Below are positions 1-8,339 of a DNA stretch of 64,000 nt, piece by piece. Source of the DNA: Candidatus Gastranaerophilales bacterium (GTDB lineage: Bacteria; Cyanobacteriota; Vampirovibrionia; Gastranaerophilales; Gastranaerophilaceae). The notes below the pieces were generated by a model. It did no database searches. It worked only from the letters and a program-made list of their open reading frames with translations, and was not told the origin of the DNA. Numbering within the stretch: the stretch's first letter is position 1; each line of letters opens with the position of its first letter. The stretch covers positions 11,473 to 75,472 of the forward strand of contig JAMPIM010000004.1 in the NCBI GenBank assembly GCA_023662705.1. The letters are read 5' to 3'. The translations under genes and the position numbers were made by a program.

Positions 1-657
1 TTTATGGCGGTTGGTTATTCAACAAAAAAACTTGCCGAGCTTAATGTAGGAGATGAGTTAGTAGATTTAGTCGGACCTCTCGGCCAGCCTACGCATATTC
101 AGAACTACGGAACTGTTGTTTGTCTTGCAGGCGGATACGGTGCTGCTCCTTGCTATTTGATTGCGAAAGCTTTTAAAGAAGCGGGAAACAAAGTTTATAT
201 GGTTATGGGTGCACGTACAAAAGAGCTTATTTTCTGGGAAGACAAGATGAAAGATGCTTGTGATGAATTGTTTATCACAACAGATGACGGTTCTCTTGGA
301 GAAAAAGGGTTTGTAACTCAGGTCTTAGAACGAATTATGAATAATGAAACAGTTAATTATGCAATTGCAGTAGGCCCAATGCCTATGATGAGAGCAGTTG
401 CTGAATTAACGAGAGATAAAGGTATCAAAACCGAAGCAAGCATGAACCCTATAATGGTTGACGGCACGGGTATGTGCGGTGCTTGCAGAGTGACTGTTGG
501 CGGAGAAACCAAGTTTGCTTGTGTTGACGGCCCTGATTTTGATGCACATCTTATAGATTTTGACGAAGTAATAAATCGGTGTAAAATATATAAGGATGAA
601 GAGAGAAAACGCAGTGAAAACTGTAATTTGTTAAAAATGGCAAATAATAATAAATAG
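1..657 (+). CDS. NfnA/SudB/PyrK-like FAD/NAD-binding subunit, 5'-truncated by the window edge
   Basis: The reading frame is open from base 1 (Phe before the first visible Met), so the N-terminal FAD-binding part lies outside the window. What remains is the NAD-binding half (GGYGAAPCYLIAKAF, about residues 42-56) followed by the iron-sulfur segment MCGACRVTVGG...FACVDG, whose cysteines bind the [2Fe-2S] cluster in the dihydroorotate dehydrogenase electron-transfer, sulfide dehydrogenase and NfnA families. The wording of the cysteine segment and the following FDAHLIDFDE favour the NfnA/SudB type, the small subunit of NADH-dependent ferredoxin:NADP oxidoreductase, over PyrK. The usual partner, a glutamate-synthase-like NfnB, does not follow; a 60-codon gene and purA do. 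The partner could be upstream or elsewhere. Confidence 0.8.
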   Translation, partial: FMAVGYSTKKLAELNVGDELVDLVGPLGQPTHIQNYGTVVCLAGGYGAAPCYLIAKAFKEAGNKVYMVMGARTKELIFWEDKMKDACDELFITTDDGSLGEKGFVTQVLERIMNNETVNYAIAVGPMPMMRAVAELTRDKGIKTEASMNPIMVDGTGMCGACRVTVGGETKFACVDGPDFDAHLIDFDEVINRCKIYKDEERKRSENCNLLKMANNNK

Positions 658-667
658 GAGATAAAGA

Positions 668-850
668 ATGGCAGACAAATTTATACCTTTATGCCCGCTA
701 ATGAGCGTAGGTTCACAAGTAGAAATCGTATGTATGCAAGAAAATTGTGCGTGGTACCTCAAAAACTACAAAATTTGTTCGGTATATATGATGGCGCACA
801 ACTCTATGCTGGATGTTCAAGCGAAGCAGAAAGCAGCAAAAGGTCAATAG
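668..850 (+). CDS. small four-cysteine protein, function unknown
   Basis: A 60-residue protein whose ATG follows AGGAG by about seven bases and which begins ten bases after the NfnA-like gene, so the two are probably cotranscribed. Cysteines sit at residues 9, 22, 27 and 37 (CPLM, C-x4-CAWY, then C), a spacing that could bind zinc or an Fe-S cluster. No transmembrane stretch is visible. The family is not recognised. A strong intrinsic terminator follows directly, which supports this as the last gene of its transcript. Confidence 0.6.
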   Translation: MADKFIPLCPLMSVGSQVEIVCMQENCAWYLKNYKICSVYMMAHNSMLDVQAKQKAAKGQ

Positions 851-855
851 AATTC

Positions 856-883
856 AAGCCGGATTATAGTATCCGGCTTTTTT
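856..883 (+). terminator. intrinsic terminator before purA
   Basis: Inverted repeat AAGCCGGA (856-863), an eight-base loop, TCCGGCTT (872-879), then a T run to 883. It ends the NfnA-like/60-codon transcript just upstream of the purA ribosome-binding site. Confidence 0.85.
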
Positions 884-896
884 AATGGAGGAAATA

Positions 897-2183
897 ATGA
901 AAAATACAGTTGTAATCGGTGCTCAATGGGGTGATGAAGGTAAAGCAAAAATTACGGATTTACTTGCACAGAAAGCGGATTTGATTATCAGATATCAGGG
1001 CGGATGTAACGCAGGACATACTGTTGTTGCAAACGGCAATACTTATAAATTCCATCTGATTCCGTCAGGTATTTTGTATGGAAATAATACTTGCTTTATC
1101 GGTGCGGGAACTGTTATTCATCCTGAATCTTTTGAAAAAGAGATGAATGAGTTAAAATCTCAGGGTGTTGATTTTAAAAACCTTAGAATTTCACCGCTTG
1201 CAACTATTACAATGCCATATCATATAGAAGTTGACGGATGGTCAGAGGCTAATTCGGGTAAAGGTAAAATCGGTACTACAAAACGCGGTATCGGCCCTAC
1301 TTATACTGATAAAATGGCAAGAGTTGCGTTTAAGATTCAGGACTTGTATTCTTATGAAGCTTTAAACGAAAAAATTGACATGATTCTGCCTATTAAGAAT
1401 AAAACTTTGGAAAAAGTTTATGGAATTGAGCCTTATACTAAAGATTGTATTATTTCTTTATGCGAAAAATATGCAGAGTTATTTAAGCCTTATGTAGCAT
1501 TTGACTGGCAGGATATGTTGAACCGTCATAAAGATAAAACTGTTCTTTTTGAAGGTGCTCAGGGTGTAATGCTTGATATTGATTACGGTACATATCCGTT
1601 TGTAACAAGCTCTAATCCTATCGGAGGCGGAGCTGCTACAGGAAGCGGTTATGGACCGACTATGATAGAAGAAGTTGTAGGTGTTTCAAAAGCTTATGTA
1701 ACAAGAGTAGGCGAAGGGCCTTTTGTAAGTGAGTTGACTGACGAAGTCGGTAAAAAAATTCAGGATATCGGACACGAATACGGTGTAACTACAGGACGTC
1801 CTCGCCGCTGCGGGTGGTTTGATGCCGTTATTATGAAATACGCGGTACTTGTCGGCGGAATTACTAAAGTTGCGCTTACTAAGATTGATGTATTTGATAC
1901 GTTTGATGAAATCAAAATCTGCGTTGCTTACAAAGATTGCAGAAACGATAAGGTCTATACTTCGTATCCAACCGATGTATTTATCCACAAATACTTAGAA
2001 CCTGTATATGAAACCATGTCTGGTTGGAAAACAGATTTAAGCGGTATCAGAAAATACGAAGATTTGCCTGAAAACGCGAAAAAATACATTGCAAAAGTAG
2101 AAGACCTAATCGGAGCTCCTATCGGAATAATCTCGGTAGGACCTGATAGAGAACAAACTATTTTTGCAGGAGACGCTCTCTAA
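897..2183 (+). CDS. purA: adenylosuccinate synthetase
   Basis: Cytosolic enzyme joining IMP and aspartate with GTP to make adenylosuccinate, the first committed step to AMP. The protein has 428 residues, normal for PurA. The ATG at 897 is chosen over the in-frame ATG at 885 because GGAGG (887-891) sits just upstream and the product then begins MKNTVVIGAQWGDEG. Visible family segments are the N-terminal GDEGKAK loop, TKRGIGPTY, VGEGPFVSEL, TTGRPRRCGWFD, the guanine-binding LTKIDVFD and the C-terminal SVGPDREQTI. One oddity: the loop normally reads GDEGKGK and here residue 17 is Ala. All other signatures are intact, so an active enzyme is expected. The last 26 bases overlap the 3' end of a convergent glycosyltransferase gene. 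Confidence 0.97.
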   Translation: MKNTVVIGAQWGDEGKAKITDLLAQKADLIIRYQGGCNAGHTVVANGNTYKFHLIPSGILYGNNTCFIGAGTVIHPESFEKEMNELKSQGVDFKNLRISPLATITMPYHIEVDGWSEANSGKGKIGTTKRGIGPTYTDKMARVAFKIQDLYSYEALNEKIDMILPIKNKTLEKVYGIEPYTKDCIISLCEKYAELFKPYVAFDWQDMLNRHKDKTVLFEGAQGVMLDIDYGTYPFVTSSNPIGGGAATGSGYGPTMIEEVVGVSKAYVTRVGEGPFVSELTDEVGKKIQDIGHEYGVTTGRPRRCGWFDAVIMKYAVLVGGITKVALTKIDVFDTFDEIKICVAYKDCRNDKVYTSYPTDVFIHKYLEPVYETMSGWKTDLSGIRKYEDLPENAKKYIAKVEDLIGAPIGIISVGPDREQTIFAGDAL

Positions 2184-2817
2184 GAACCTTTGCGTAATCT
2201 TTGTACTCGTCTTTTTGATTAGTTCTTCCAAAGTTTGCGCTATGAATACGTCTGTTACAGGAGACAAAATCCACTTTTTTTATTTGCAGCCCGACTTTAT
2301 TAAGTCGGGTTGTTAAGTCTATAACATCTCCTGTAATTATGTCTTCTCTAAAATCTCCGATTATTTCAAATACATCTTTTTTAAACAGAGTAGAGCCTGT
2401 TAAAATTCCCCAAAAAGGTCTCAATTTAACATATTTTTGCTGTTCGGGAGTATCAGGCGAGCAAAAATCTTTTAGCTGAGCCATAATTATTTTATTTTCA
2501 GATGATTTTTGCATTTCATCATAAAGCCTTCTTAGAGCTCCTTCCGTTAAGCAATCATCCTGATCAATTGTGAGCCAGTAATTTCCTTTAGCTTCTCTAA
2601 TCCCTGTATTTTTTCCTGCGACCTGACCTTTATGAACTTTATTCACTATTACACGACAGTCCATTTCTCGGGCAATTTGAACAGTGTTGTCTGTTGAAAT
2701 ATCATCCACAACGATTATTTCATGCGGAAAATCCTGATTTTGGATACTTTCGATGGTCTCTGATATATATTTACCCCCGTTGTAAGCCGGAATTATTACC
2801 GAGATTAAATCTTGCAT
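2158..2817 (-). CDS. family 2 glycosyltransferase (last gene of the glycan operon)
   Basis: A 219-residue GT-A fold glycosyltransferase. The start at 2817 is preferred because GGAGG lies just upstream and the product then opens MQDLISVIIPAYNGGKY, the classic GT2 N-terminus; the longer frame from 2877 adds 20 Arg-rich residues of no known type. IVVDDISTDNT and the acidic WLTIDQDDCL (DxD-like) provide the nucleotide-sugar and metal site. It overlaps the upstream radical SAM gene by 13 bases, so the two are translationally coupled. Its 3' end overlaps convergent purA by 26 bases. Donor and acceptor sugars cannot be read from the sequence. Confidence 0.88.
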   Translation of the reverse strand: MQDLISVIIPAYNGGKYISETIESIQNQDFPHEIIVVDDISTDNTVQIAREMDCRVIVNKVHKGQVAGKNTGIREAKGNYWLTIDQDDCLTEGALRRLYDEMQKSSENKIIMAQLKDFCSPDTPEQQKYVKLRPFWGILTGSTLFKKDVFEIIGDFREDIITGDVIDLTTRLNKVGLQIKKVDFVSCNRRIHSANFGRTNQKDEYKDYAKVLRERLLQK

Positions 2818-3800
2818 TCTTCGACCTCCGCCTGCTCGCCTACCGGTAATCCGTAAACGATGTTTTCGGTGTGACAATAATGACAGAATGCCGAATACGG
2901 TTTTGCATAGAACTTAATTATTTCATCAGCAAGTTTTCTTGAGCTCTTTTTCTCACGGATGTTTACAAGCTCTGACTTGATTTCAGGAGTAAGTTCCATT
3001 GTTCTTGAAATGAAAACAGAAAGAGTACATTGAGTAAGTATTCCGTCGCATAACATCTGGCAGTATTGTCCCCAGCAATTATCAAAAACTTTTGTCATCT
3101 TATCAGAATCCTGTGTATCGCGGTAGAGTTCAGGCATTGATTGGAATGTCATTCTATTGCCTGTTTCCTGCGGATGAGAGAATAATATTCCATTATCTTT
3201 AAGTATTTTTTTATATTCTTCGTATTTTACCGTGAGTCCGTTTTTGAGCTTTACGTCTCTATAGTCTGATAATTGTACTGCGAATTTTTTGTTTTTCATT
3301 ACGTTCAAAAGTTCCTGACTAAGGTTCATAGTGCAGTTTGTTGCAAGAAATATGTGATGAATTTTTCTTTTTGAGCAGACATATTTAATCATTTTAGCCA
3401 AATCTTTTGCAAGAAGCGGTTCCCCGCCGACAAAGCCGAAGTAATCAATATAATCAACTGCTTTTAACAAAGTATCGATGTCTTTTTTGAAATCTTCAAA
3501 TGTTACGGGTTTGAAATGAGTTTTTTCTGAAAAATATGGTATAAAAGTATTGCAGTGTTTGCAATTCATTGTGCATTTTGTTGTTACAACGTATTCAAGA
3601 CAAGGTATTACAGCTTTTCTTGAAAGCATAAATTTTAGCTTTTGGACTTTAAAATACATTTTTTCAGGGCTGAAATTTTTCTTCAAAAAACTCATCAACG
3701 GACGTTTGAAGGGTAATGTTTTGTTCCAGCCGATATTTGCAGTTCTCCATACAAGATTAAGATTATTCTTTTTGTAATTTTTCCATTCGGTTCTATTCAT
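2805..3800 (-). CDS. radical SAM protein with extra C-terminal cysteines
   Basis: A 331-residue protein with the radical SAM cluster motif CTMNCKHC (C-x3-C-x2-C) near residue 76 in the context LEYVVTTKCTMNC, followed by GFVGGEPLL, the SAM-binding GGEP motif. The C-terminal part has further cysteines (NCWGQYCQML, CTLSVF, FCHYCH), consistent with a SPASM/twitch-like auxiliary Fe-S cluster. Such enzymes modify peptides or sugars by radical chemistry. It starts eight bases inside the preceding DUF4422 gene, with AAAGGAG upstream. Its place among glycosyltransferases and a PqqD-like gene fits either peptide maturation or sugar modification; the substrate is not determinable. Confidence 0.85.
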   Translation of the reverse strand: MNRTEWKNYKKNNLNLVWRTANIGWNKTLPFKRPLMSFLKKNFSPEKMYFKVQKLKFMLSRKAVIPCLEYVVTTKCTMNCKHCNTFIPYFSEKTHFKPVTFEDFKKDIDTLLKAVDYIDYFGFVGGEPLLAKDLAKMIKYVCSKRKIHHIFLATNCTMNLSQELLNVMKNKKFAVQLSDYRDVKLKNGLTVKYEEYKKILKDNGILFSHPQETGNRMTFQSMPELYRDTQDSDKMTKVFDNCWGQYCQMLCDGILTQCTLSVFISRTMELTPEIKSELVNIREKKSSRKLADEIIKFYAKPYSAFCHYCHTENIVYGLPVGEQAEVEECKI

Positions 3801-4734
3801 TTATAACTCCTTTATGTGCTTTTTCTCTCATTTTGGCTAAAATAACATCTTTCATTGCAAAGAACGGAGGCGGTTCCATTTCCGCAACAGGGATTTCTAA
3901 GTATTTTAACTCAGGATTAAGAGTTAACTTATAAAGATAAAATCCTGTAAGACGTTCAAATATGAATGCTATATCTCTAAGTTCAGCCCCTTTTGCTTTC
4001 GGAACAACTGTTTGTGTTAATGTTTCTTTGTCTGTTTCAAGAAACTTTAGAAGCAAATCATCAAATTGTACGGTTGAGTGCATTGATATTCGCTCTTTGT
4101 AAGTCTCTAACATGCTGAATAAGATTTTGAATATCCATTCGCAAAACGGGAAAAACAGTTCTTTTTTCAGTATATAAATTTCAAAGAAATATCCGCAGTT
4201 TTGATTCATATAGGAGTCGAATATCTTAGAATCCTCGGGATGATTTGTATTTATGGTTTCAACCATTGCGTTATATAAATCTTCACCGTGTGCTGTAATA
4301 AATTGTTCTTTTAGACTTTTCCCGAAATATTTTTTTGCAGGTGCAATAAAATCAACCTGACTGAGTTCTTCAAAATATGTCGGTTTCAGCAGTCTTCTGT
4401 AGCCGAACGAGCCGAAATAATCAGGATTTCCTATTGAATCATAGTGTTTCCAGGCTTTATATGTTCCTGTAAGGAATCCGATTCTGCGGTTTTCGTGCGA
4501 GATATTCCCGTCAAAGTCATTGTCTCCGATACAGTTTTCGTAGAGCCACTTTAAATTCTCAGTGCTGATTTTTCCGTCTTTTGAGTTTTCTTGTGCAACG
4601 GCGCGTCCCAGATGGATAGGAACTAAAATGTTGCTTTTGAATAAAAATGAGGGTTTAATATAGCTTACAAAAATCTTTATGCTATTAACGTAATCGTATT
4701 TTTTATATGCTTCCAGCAATTCTTCTTCATGCAT
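3793..4734 (-). CDS. DUF4422-type glycosyltransferase-like protein
   Basis: A 313-residue protein matching the DUF4422 pattern: ILVPIHLGRAV near residue 36, GDNDFDGNIS near 71, LTGTYKAWKH near 88 and DYFGSFGYRRLL near 104. These correspond to the family's 'GD.I..kN..y.ELT..YWaWKN' and 'iGl.HYRR' signatures. DUF4422 proteins are found in capsule and polysaccharide clusters and are regarded as glycosyltransferases. The start overlaps the preceding GT2 gene by eight bases. Confidence 0.8.
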   Translation of the reverse strand: MHEEELLEAYKKYDYVNSIKIFVSYIKPSFLFKSNILVPIHLGRAVAQENSKDGKISTENLKWLYENCIGDNDFDGNISHENRRIGFLTGTYKAWKHYDSIGNPDYFGSFGYRRLLKPTYFEELSQVDFIAPAKKYFGKSLKEQFITAHGEDLYNAMVETINTNHPEDSKIFDSYMNQNCGYFFEIYILKKELFFPFCEWIFKILFSMLETYKERISMHSTVQFDDLLLKFLETDKETLTQTVVPKAKGAELRDIAFIFERLTGFYLYKLTLNPELKYLEIPVAEMEPPPFFAMKDVILAKMREKAHKGVINE

Positions 4735-5596
4735 AAACAGCCTGTCTCCTTTTTAGTAAGAATTTTGCTTTCATCTGATAAGGTACATTTTCAATTGTGT
4801 TATTAAAATAGTGTTCTTTTAATTTTGGGTATTTGCACATATTAAGAATTTCTATTAGTAATTCTGTTGAGTTTGCAAAAATAAATTCATAAAGAAAATT
4901 GTAGATAATTGCATAATTTTCTTTTGACAAACCGCTTGTATTCAATTCTTGCATAATTAGTTTTGCCGATTTTGAAAGAGCATTTATATCAGTTTTTTTA
5001 CTAAGAGAATCGGATGTCTGAACATAGTAATAATTAGCATCGTTTTCTATTTTAATCCTGTGAGCATAAATTAATGCTTTTATACTGAAATACGGGTCTT
5101 CAAAGTAATTTATACCATTTGGGAATTTAATTTCGTTATCCCAGAGAAATGAAGTTTTGTAGATTGCAGACGTGAATCCGTAATAAAAATAGGATTTATT
5201 TGTCAGAATTTTATCGTTCATATCATAAAACGGAGTGATACTTTGAGTTTCAGCATCTAAAATATTTCCTTTCACAATATCAGCGCGCTCAGAGTTTTTA
5301 TAAAGCTTTTCATAAAAATCAGGAGCTATATAATCATCCGAATCTACAAACCCGATATATTCTCCGCAAGCGTTTTCTATCCCGATATTGCGTGCAAAAG
5401 CAGCGCCGTGGTTTTCTTTAAGGTTAATGATTTTGACATTGTATTCTTTTAATATTTCAAGAGAGTTATCTGTTGAACAATCATTTATACAAATAACTTC
5501 AATGTCAGAGAGTGTCTGATTGCAAACACTCTCAAGACATCTTTTCAGGTACAATGCCGTATTATAGACAGGTATGATTATAGAAACGCTTGGCAT
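4727..5596 (-). CDS. family 2 glycosyltransferase
   Basis: A 289-residue GT2 enzyme opening MPSVSIIIPVYNTALYL, with CINDCSTDNSLEIL and the metal-binding YIGFVDSDDYIAPDF (DSDD) motif. It is about the minimum length for a GT-A catalytic domain plus a short tail. Its ATG overlaps the stop of the PqqD-like gene (TAATG), so translation is coupled. No membrane segments are evident, so it probably acts at the cytosolic face on a carrier-linked or peptide acceptor. Confidence 0.9.
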   Translation of the reverse strand: MPSVSIIIPVYNTALYLKRCLESVCNQTLSDIEVICINDCSTDNSLEILKEYNVKIINLKENHGAAFARNIGIENACGEYIGFVDSDDYIAPDFYEKLYKNSERADIVKGNILDAETQSITPFYDMNDKILTNKSYFYYGFTSAIYKTSFLWDNEIKFPNGINYFEDPYFSIKALIYAHRIKIENDANYYYVQTSDSLSKKTDINALSKSAKLIMQELNTSGLSKENYAIIYNFLYEFIFANSTELLIEILNMCKYPKLKEHYFNNTIENVPYQMKAKFLLKRRQAVYA

Positions 5597-6057
5597 TATA
5601 CTTCTGCTTTCTTTTCTCTCTCTGCGGTTTCTTCTTTTGTATATCCGATTGAAGATTTTTCAGGAGTCCATCCTGTTTCTTCTTTAACTTCGTGAATAGG
5701 GTCAGCAAGCAGAAGTTCCTGCGCATCATTGTATTCTTTCAGGCTTAGAGTGAAATCTTCAACTTTATTCAAATTAGCGATTCCGTCAGAGTCTTCGGAT
5801 TTAACAATAAGCTCTTTTTCAAGCATTGAATTTATAAAGCTGCTGAACTTTTCTTCTAAATCAGCAGGAGCACCCTGCATAGATTTTAGAGCTGAAAGAA
5901 TGGTTTCCGCAGGAGCTCCGCTTATTAAATTTTCATAAACAGTTGTAGCAAGTTCGTTCATTCCGTAATAAATACCTGTTTCGGAATTGATTATAATAGC
6001 AATGCCGTCTGTTACGTCAGCAAACATTTTCTCTTCATTTAATACATAATTCGTCAT
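5596..6057 (-). CDS. PqqD-like peptide-recognition protein
   Basis: A 153-residue protein whose first 85 residues follow the PqqD/RiPP recognition element pattern: an N-terminal strand, then DGIAIIINSETGIYYGMNELATTVYENL and a helical section ending in an ELIV segment. PqqD-like domains bind leader peptides and present them to tailoring enzymes. Residues 90-153 form an additional hydrophilic tail. It begins inside the 3' end of the HPr-kinase-like gene (23-base overlap) with a good AAGGAG site. Pairing of a PqqD-like protein with an HprK-like kinase is known from several peptide-modifying systems; no precursor peptide gene was found here. Confidence 0.75.
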   Translation of the reverse strand: MTNYVLNEEKMFADVTDGIAIIINSETGIYYGMNELATTVYENLISGAPAETILSALKSMQGAPADLEEKFSSFINSMLEKELIVKSEDSDGIANLNKVEDFTLSLKEYNDAQELLLADPIHEVKEETGWTPEKSSIGYTKEETAEREKKAEV

Positions 6058-7174
6058 TCTTAATCTCCTTTTTCATAAAATCTTTTAAATATTCAACATT
6101 TTTATAGATGTTTTGGCATAAATTAATTTTGTAGAACTCAAAATCTTTAACAAAACTTATGAGTTTTTTTACGGTTTTAATATCGTGTCTGTCCTGAGTC
6201 TGGATAATCGTTGAGTGAATAAGATGAGTGATAGCACGCCCTTTTTCTTGAACGGTACATTTTGTTATACTTGGTTCAGGGTCGTTTGTGATTTCAGGAA
6301 ACATACAGATGTTTATCGGATAACACTTTCTGAATTGAGAATGGAAATTATCAATATTAATCACATATTTATCTTTGCGTGCGTTATTGGAAACAAACTG
6401 TGTTCCTTTAAGCTCATCATATAATTCGTTATACATTCTGGGAGAAAGTGTAATTATTGAATAAATCGGGTGCGAATAAAGTTTGTCTCCGCCTTTTTCT
6501 AGAACCAGATAATCATCTGAAACATATTCAAATCCTTGCATCATCGCAAGAACAGCAAGAGTTGATTTTCCCCTTTGTCCGCGTGCGCAGAATAATATTC
6601 CTTGATTATTCATCCCTACAACGGCTCCGTGTACAAGATTTGAGGTTTCTGTCTTAACGATTTTGTTAAACATCTGAACAAAAATATGCCCCTCTTTTAT
6701 AAACTCCTCAGGCTCAAGATTTCGTACTCCGTAATAGTAAGTGTTTGTATTTGTATCGACAGCGTTAACGAATCCTCTAAACGGGTCAATATCCAAAATA
6801 GGATTATGTTTTGAATACTCTTCATCAATAATGCTCAATTGATACTCTTTTTTTTGAGAAGCAAGCAGTTCAATTCTTAATCTCAAATTCTCGCGCGGTG
6901 TGAAATCAGGACTGATTTTTGCGGGAAGATTCTCAAAATCCTCTTCTTTCCAAACGATTATTGTTGCATCGTATTTAGGACTTTCGTCTTTTAAACAATA
7001 AGAAAGCTGCTTTTCTACAGGTGCAAAAAACTCTCCGGAAAGATATATTAAACGAACAACTTTGCAGCCTAAATCAATATATTCAATATCATAGATGCCC
7101 TTCGTCTCTAAATATTTATTTACCCCCGCAAAATAACTTTGCAGTTTCACTTTGTTAGGATTTTTTATCAGCAT
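6035..7174 (-). CDS. HPr kinase-like P-loop protein
   Basis: A 379-residue protein with a P-loop in the HPr kinase/PEP-carboxykinase style: GILFCARGQRGKSTLAVLAM at about residues 190-210, followed by FEYVSDDYLVLE, matching the acidic metal-binding strand of HprK. The N-terminal 150 residues are not recognisable. HprK-related kinases of this kind occur with PqqD-like proteins and nucleotidyltransferases in peptide-modifying clusters, where some phosphorylate a peptide Ser. It overlaps the preceding nucleotidyltransferase gene by 20 bases, and a GGGAGAG site precedes the ATG. A true carbon-catabolite HprK is unlikely because the N-terminal domain and neighbours differ. Confidence 0.7.
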   Translation of the reverse strand: MLIKNPNKVKLQSYFAGVNKYLETKGIYDIEYIDLGCKVVRLIYLSGEFFAPVEKQLSYCLKDESPKYDATIIVWKEEDFENLPAKISPDFTPRENLRLRIELLASQKKEYQLSIIDEEYSKHNPILDIDPFRGFVNAVDTNTNTYYYGVRNLEPEEFIKEGHIFVQMFNKIVKTETSNLVHGAVVGMNNQGILFCARGQRGKSTLAVLAMMQGFEYVSDDYLVLEKGGDKLYSHPIYSIITLSPRMYNELYDELKGTQFVSNNARKDKYVINIDNFHSQFRKCYPINICMFPEITNDPEPSITKCTVQEKGRAITHLIHSTIIQTQDRHDIKTVKKLISFVKDFEFYKINLCQNIYKNVEYLKDFMKKEIKNDELCIK

Positions 7175-8339
7175 TTTTCTCTCCCGTTACTATACTTATT
7201 AATTTTGGATGGTTCCTAAAACTCTTTAAAATAATATATTTTGGTTTTAGAATTGCATATTCAAGCCACTTTTCAGGCTGTTTAATTACTTCTTTTAATT
7301 TCATTGCACGGCATTTTGTCCTGATGTCTTCAAGGAAAAATCGCTTGTACATTACGATTTGCGAATACTCGTTTGTTTCTTTCTCAAACGGCATATTTGC
7401 CTTAATTTCGTTTGGCAGAATATCAGAGGAGATTTTATCAATGAATTTTATTGCAAAATTCATCTGTACTTCTGTTTTTGTATTGCGGGCATTCTCTTTT
7501 ACGATATTCCAGTTGAAATCAGGATTTGTTTCAAGGAAAAATTTGCAGTCAAAAACAGAATATAAAATTCCTGCCTGACTGGTTTTGTCTCTAAGATTCT
7601 TTGCAAGGTTAACAAGCAGAATGAATACCATATCTTCTGCTGACGGTACAAGTGATTTAACCCCAAAAACCATTTCATATCGGGCACGTTTAAATAAACC
7701 CTCAAGAAAATTTTTCTCAAACCCTGTTCCCATATAAACGAATTTGTGTAAATCTACCGTTCCTTCTTTGCTTCCTTTCTCGTGGAAATCAATGGAATGA
7801 ATATCAATTTTTTCGTATTCATAACCTAATGCTGAAATAATATCTGCACAGCGCATAAAATCTTTTTCCGGAATAAGGATATCAATATCACTCATAATAC
7901 GCGGAAGCTCGGGACGCAGGTGTTTCATAGCTCCGCCCTTTAAAATAACCGGTTCAATATCGTTCTTGTTTAGAGCTTTACCGATTTTGGTATAGTGCGC
8001 TATTGTTTTTAGGTTTCTGAATCTGTAAAAATTTAATAAACCCTTGAGTCGCGGCTCTTCATAAGATGTGAATTTTAAATTGTGATGACGTTTCAGGATA
8101 TAGGCAAGCATTAGTGATTTTGAAGCATCTTTTACCTCAATATCCCAGTTTTTCAGAAGTTTATCCAAGGCTTCCTGTGTTGGATTTTCTGTAAACGCAA
8201 GTTTTAAAAGTTCTTTTTCTTCATCTGCAAGAATCTCATTGTAAAAATTTTCTATTAAAGCATCTGTAATAGATAAACTTTTATTCAAATAACCGCTCTT
8301 ATCAATTTCCTCGATTTCTTTATTCCATAAAATTGGCAT
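7155..8339 (-). CDS. nucleotidyltransferase family protein (NTP_transf_5-like)
   Basis: A 394-residue protein. The ATG at 8339 overlaps the stop of the upstream glycosyltransferase as TAATG with GGAG upstream, so it is preferred to an in-frame ATG at 8363. The core motif is PVILKGGAMKHL...RIMSDIDILIPEKDF, about residues 130-157; the G-(x)-DIDIL pattern is the metal-binding pair of nucleotidyltransferases of the uncharacterised NTP_transf_5 family. In lasso peptide and related clusters such proteins occur beside HprK-like kinases and PqqD-like proteins, as here. The substrate is unknown. Confidence 0.8.
   Translation of the reverse strand: MPILWNKEIEEIDKSGYLNKSLSITDALIENFYNEILADEEKELLKLAFTENPTQEALDKLLKNWDIEVKDASKSLMLAYILKRHHNLKFTSYEEPRLKGLLNFYRFRNLKTIAHYTKIGKALNKNDIEPVILKGGAMKHLRPELPRIMSDIDILIPEKDFMRCADIISALGYEYEKIDIHSIDFHEKGSKEGTVDLHKFVYMGTGFEKNFLEGLFKRARYEMVFGVKSLVPSAEDMVFILLVNLAKNLRDKTSQAGILYSVFDCKFFLETNPDFNWNIVKENARNTKTEVQMNFAIKFIDKISSDILPNEIKANMPFEKETNEYSQIVMYKRFFLEDIRTKCRAMKLKEVIKQPEKWLEYAILKPKYIILKSFRNHPKLISIVTGEKNADKKS

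Noticed and set aside
691..885. Frame overlapping the small cysteine gene
   Set aside because: It runs in another frame through the terminator, lacks a ribosome site and ends over the purA start region.
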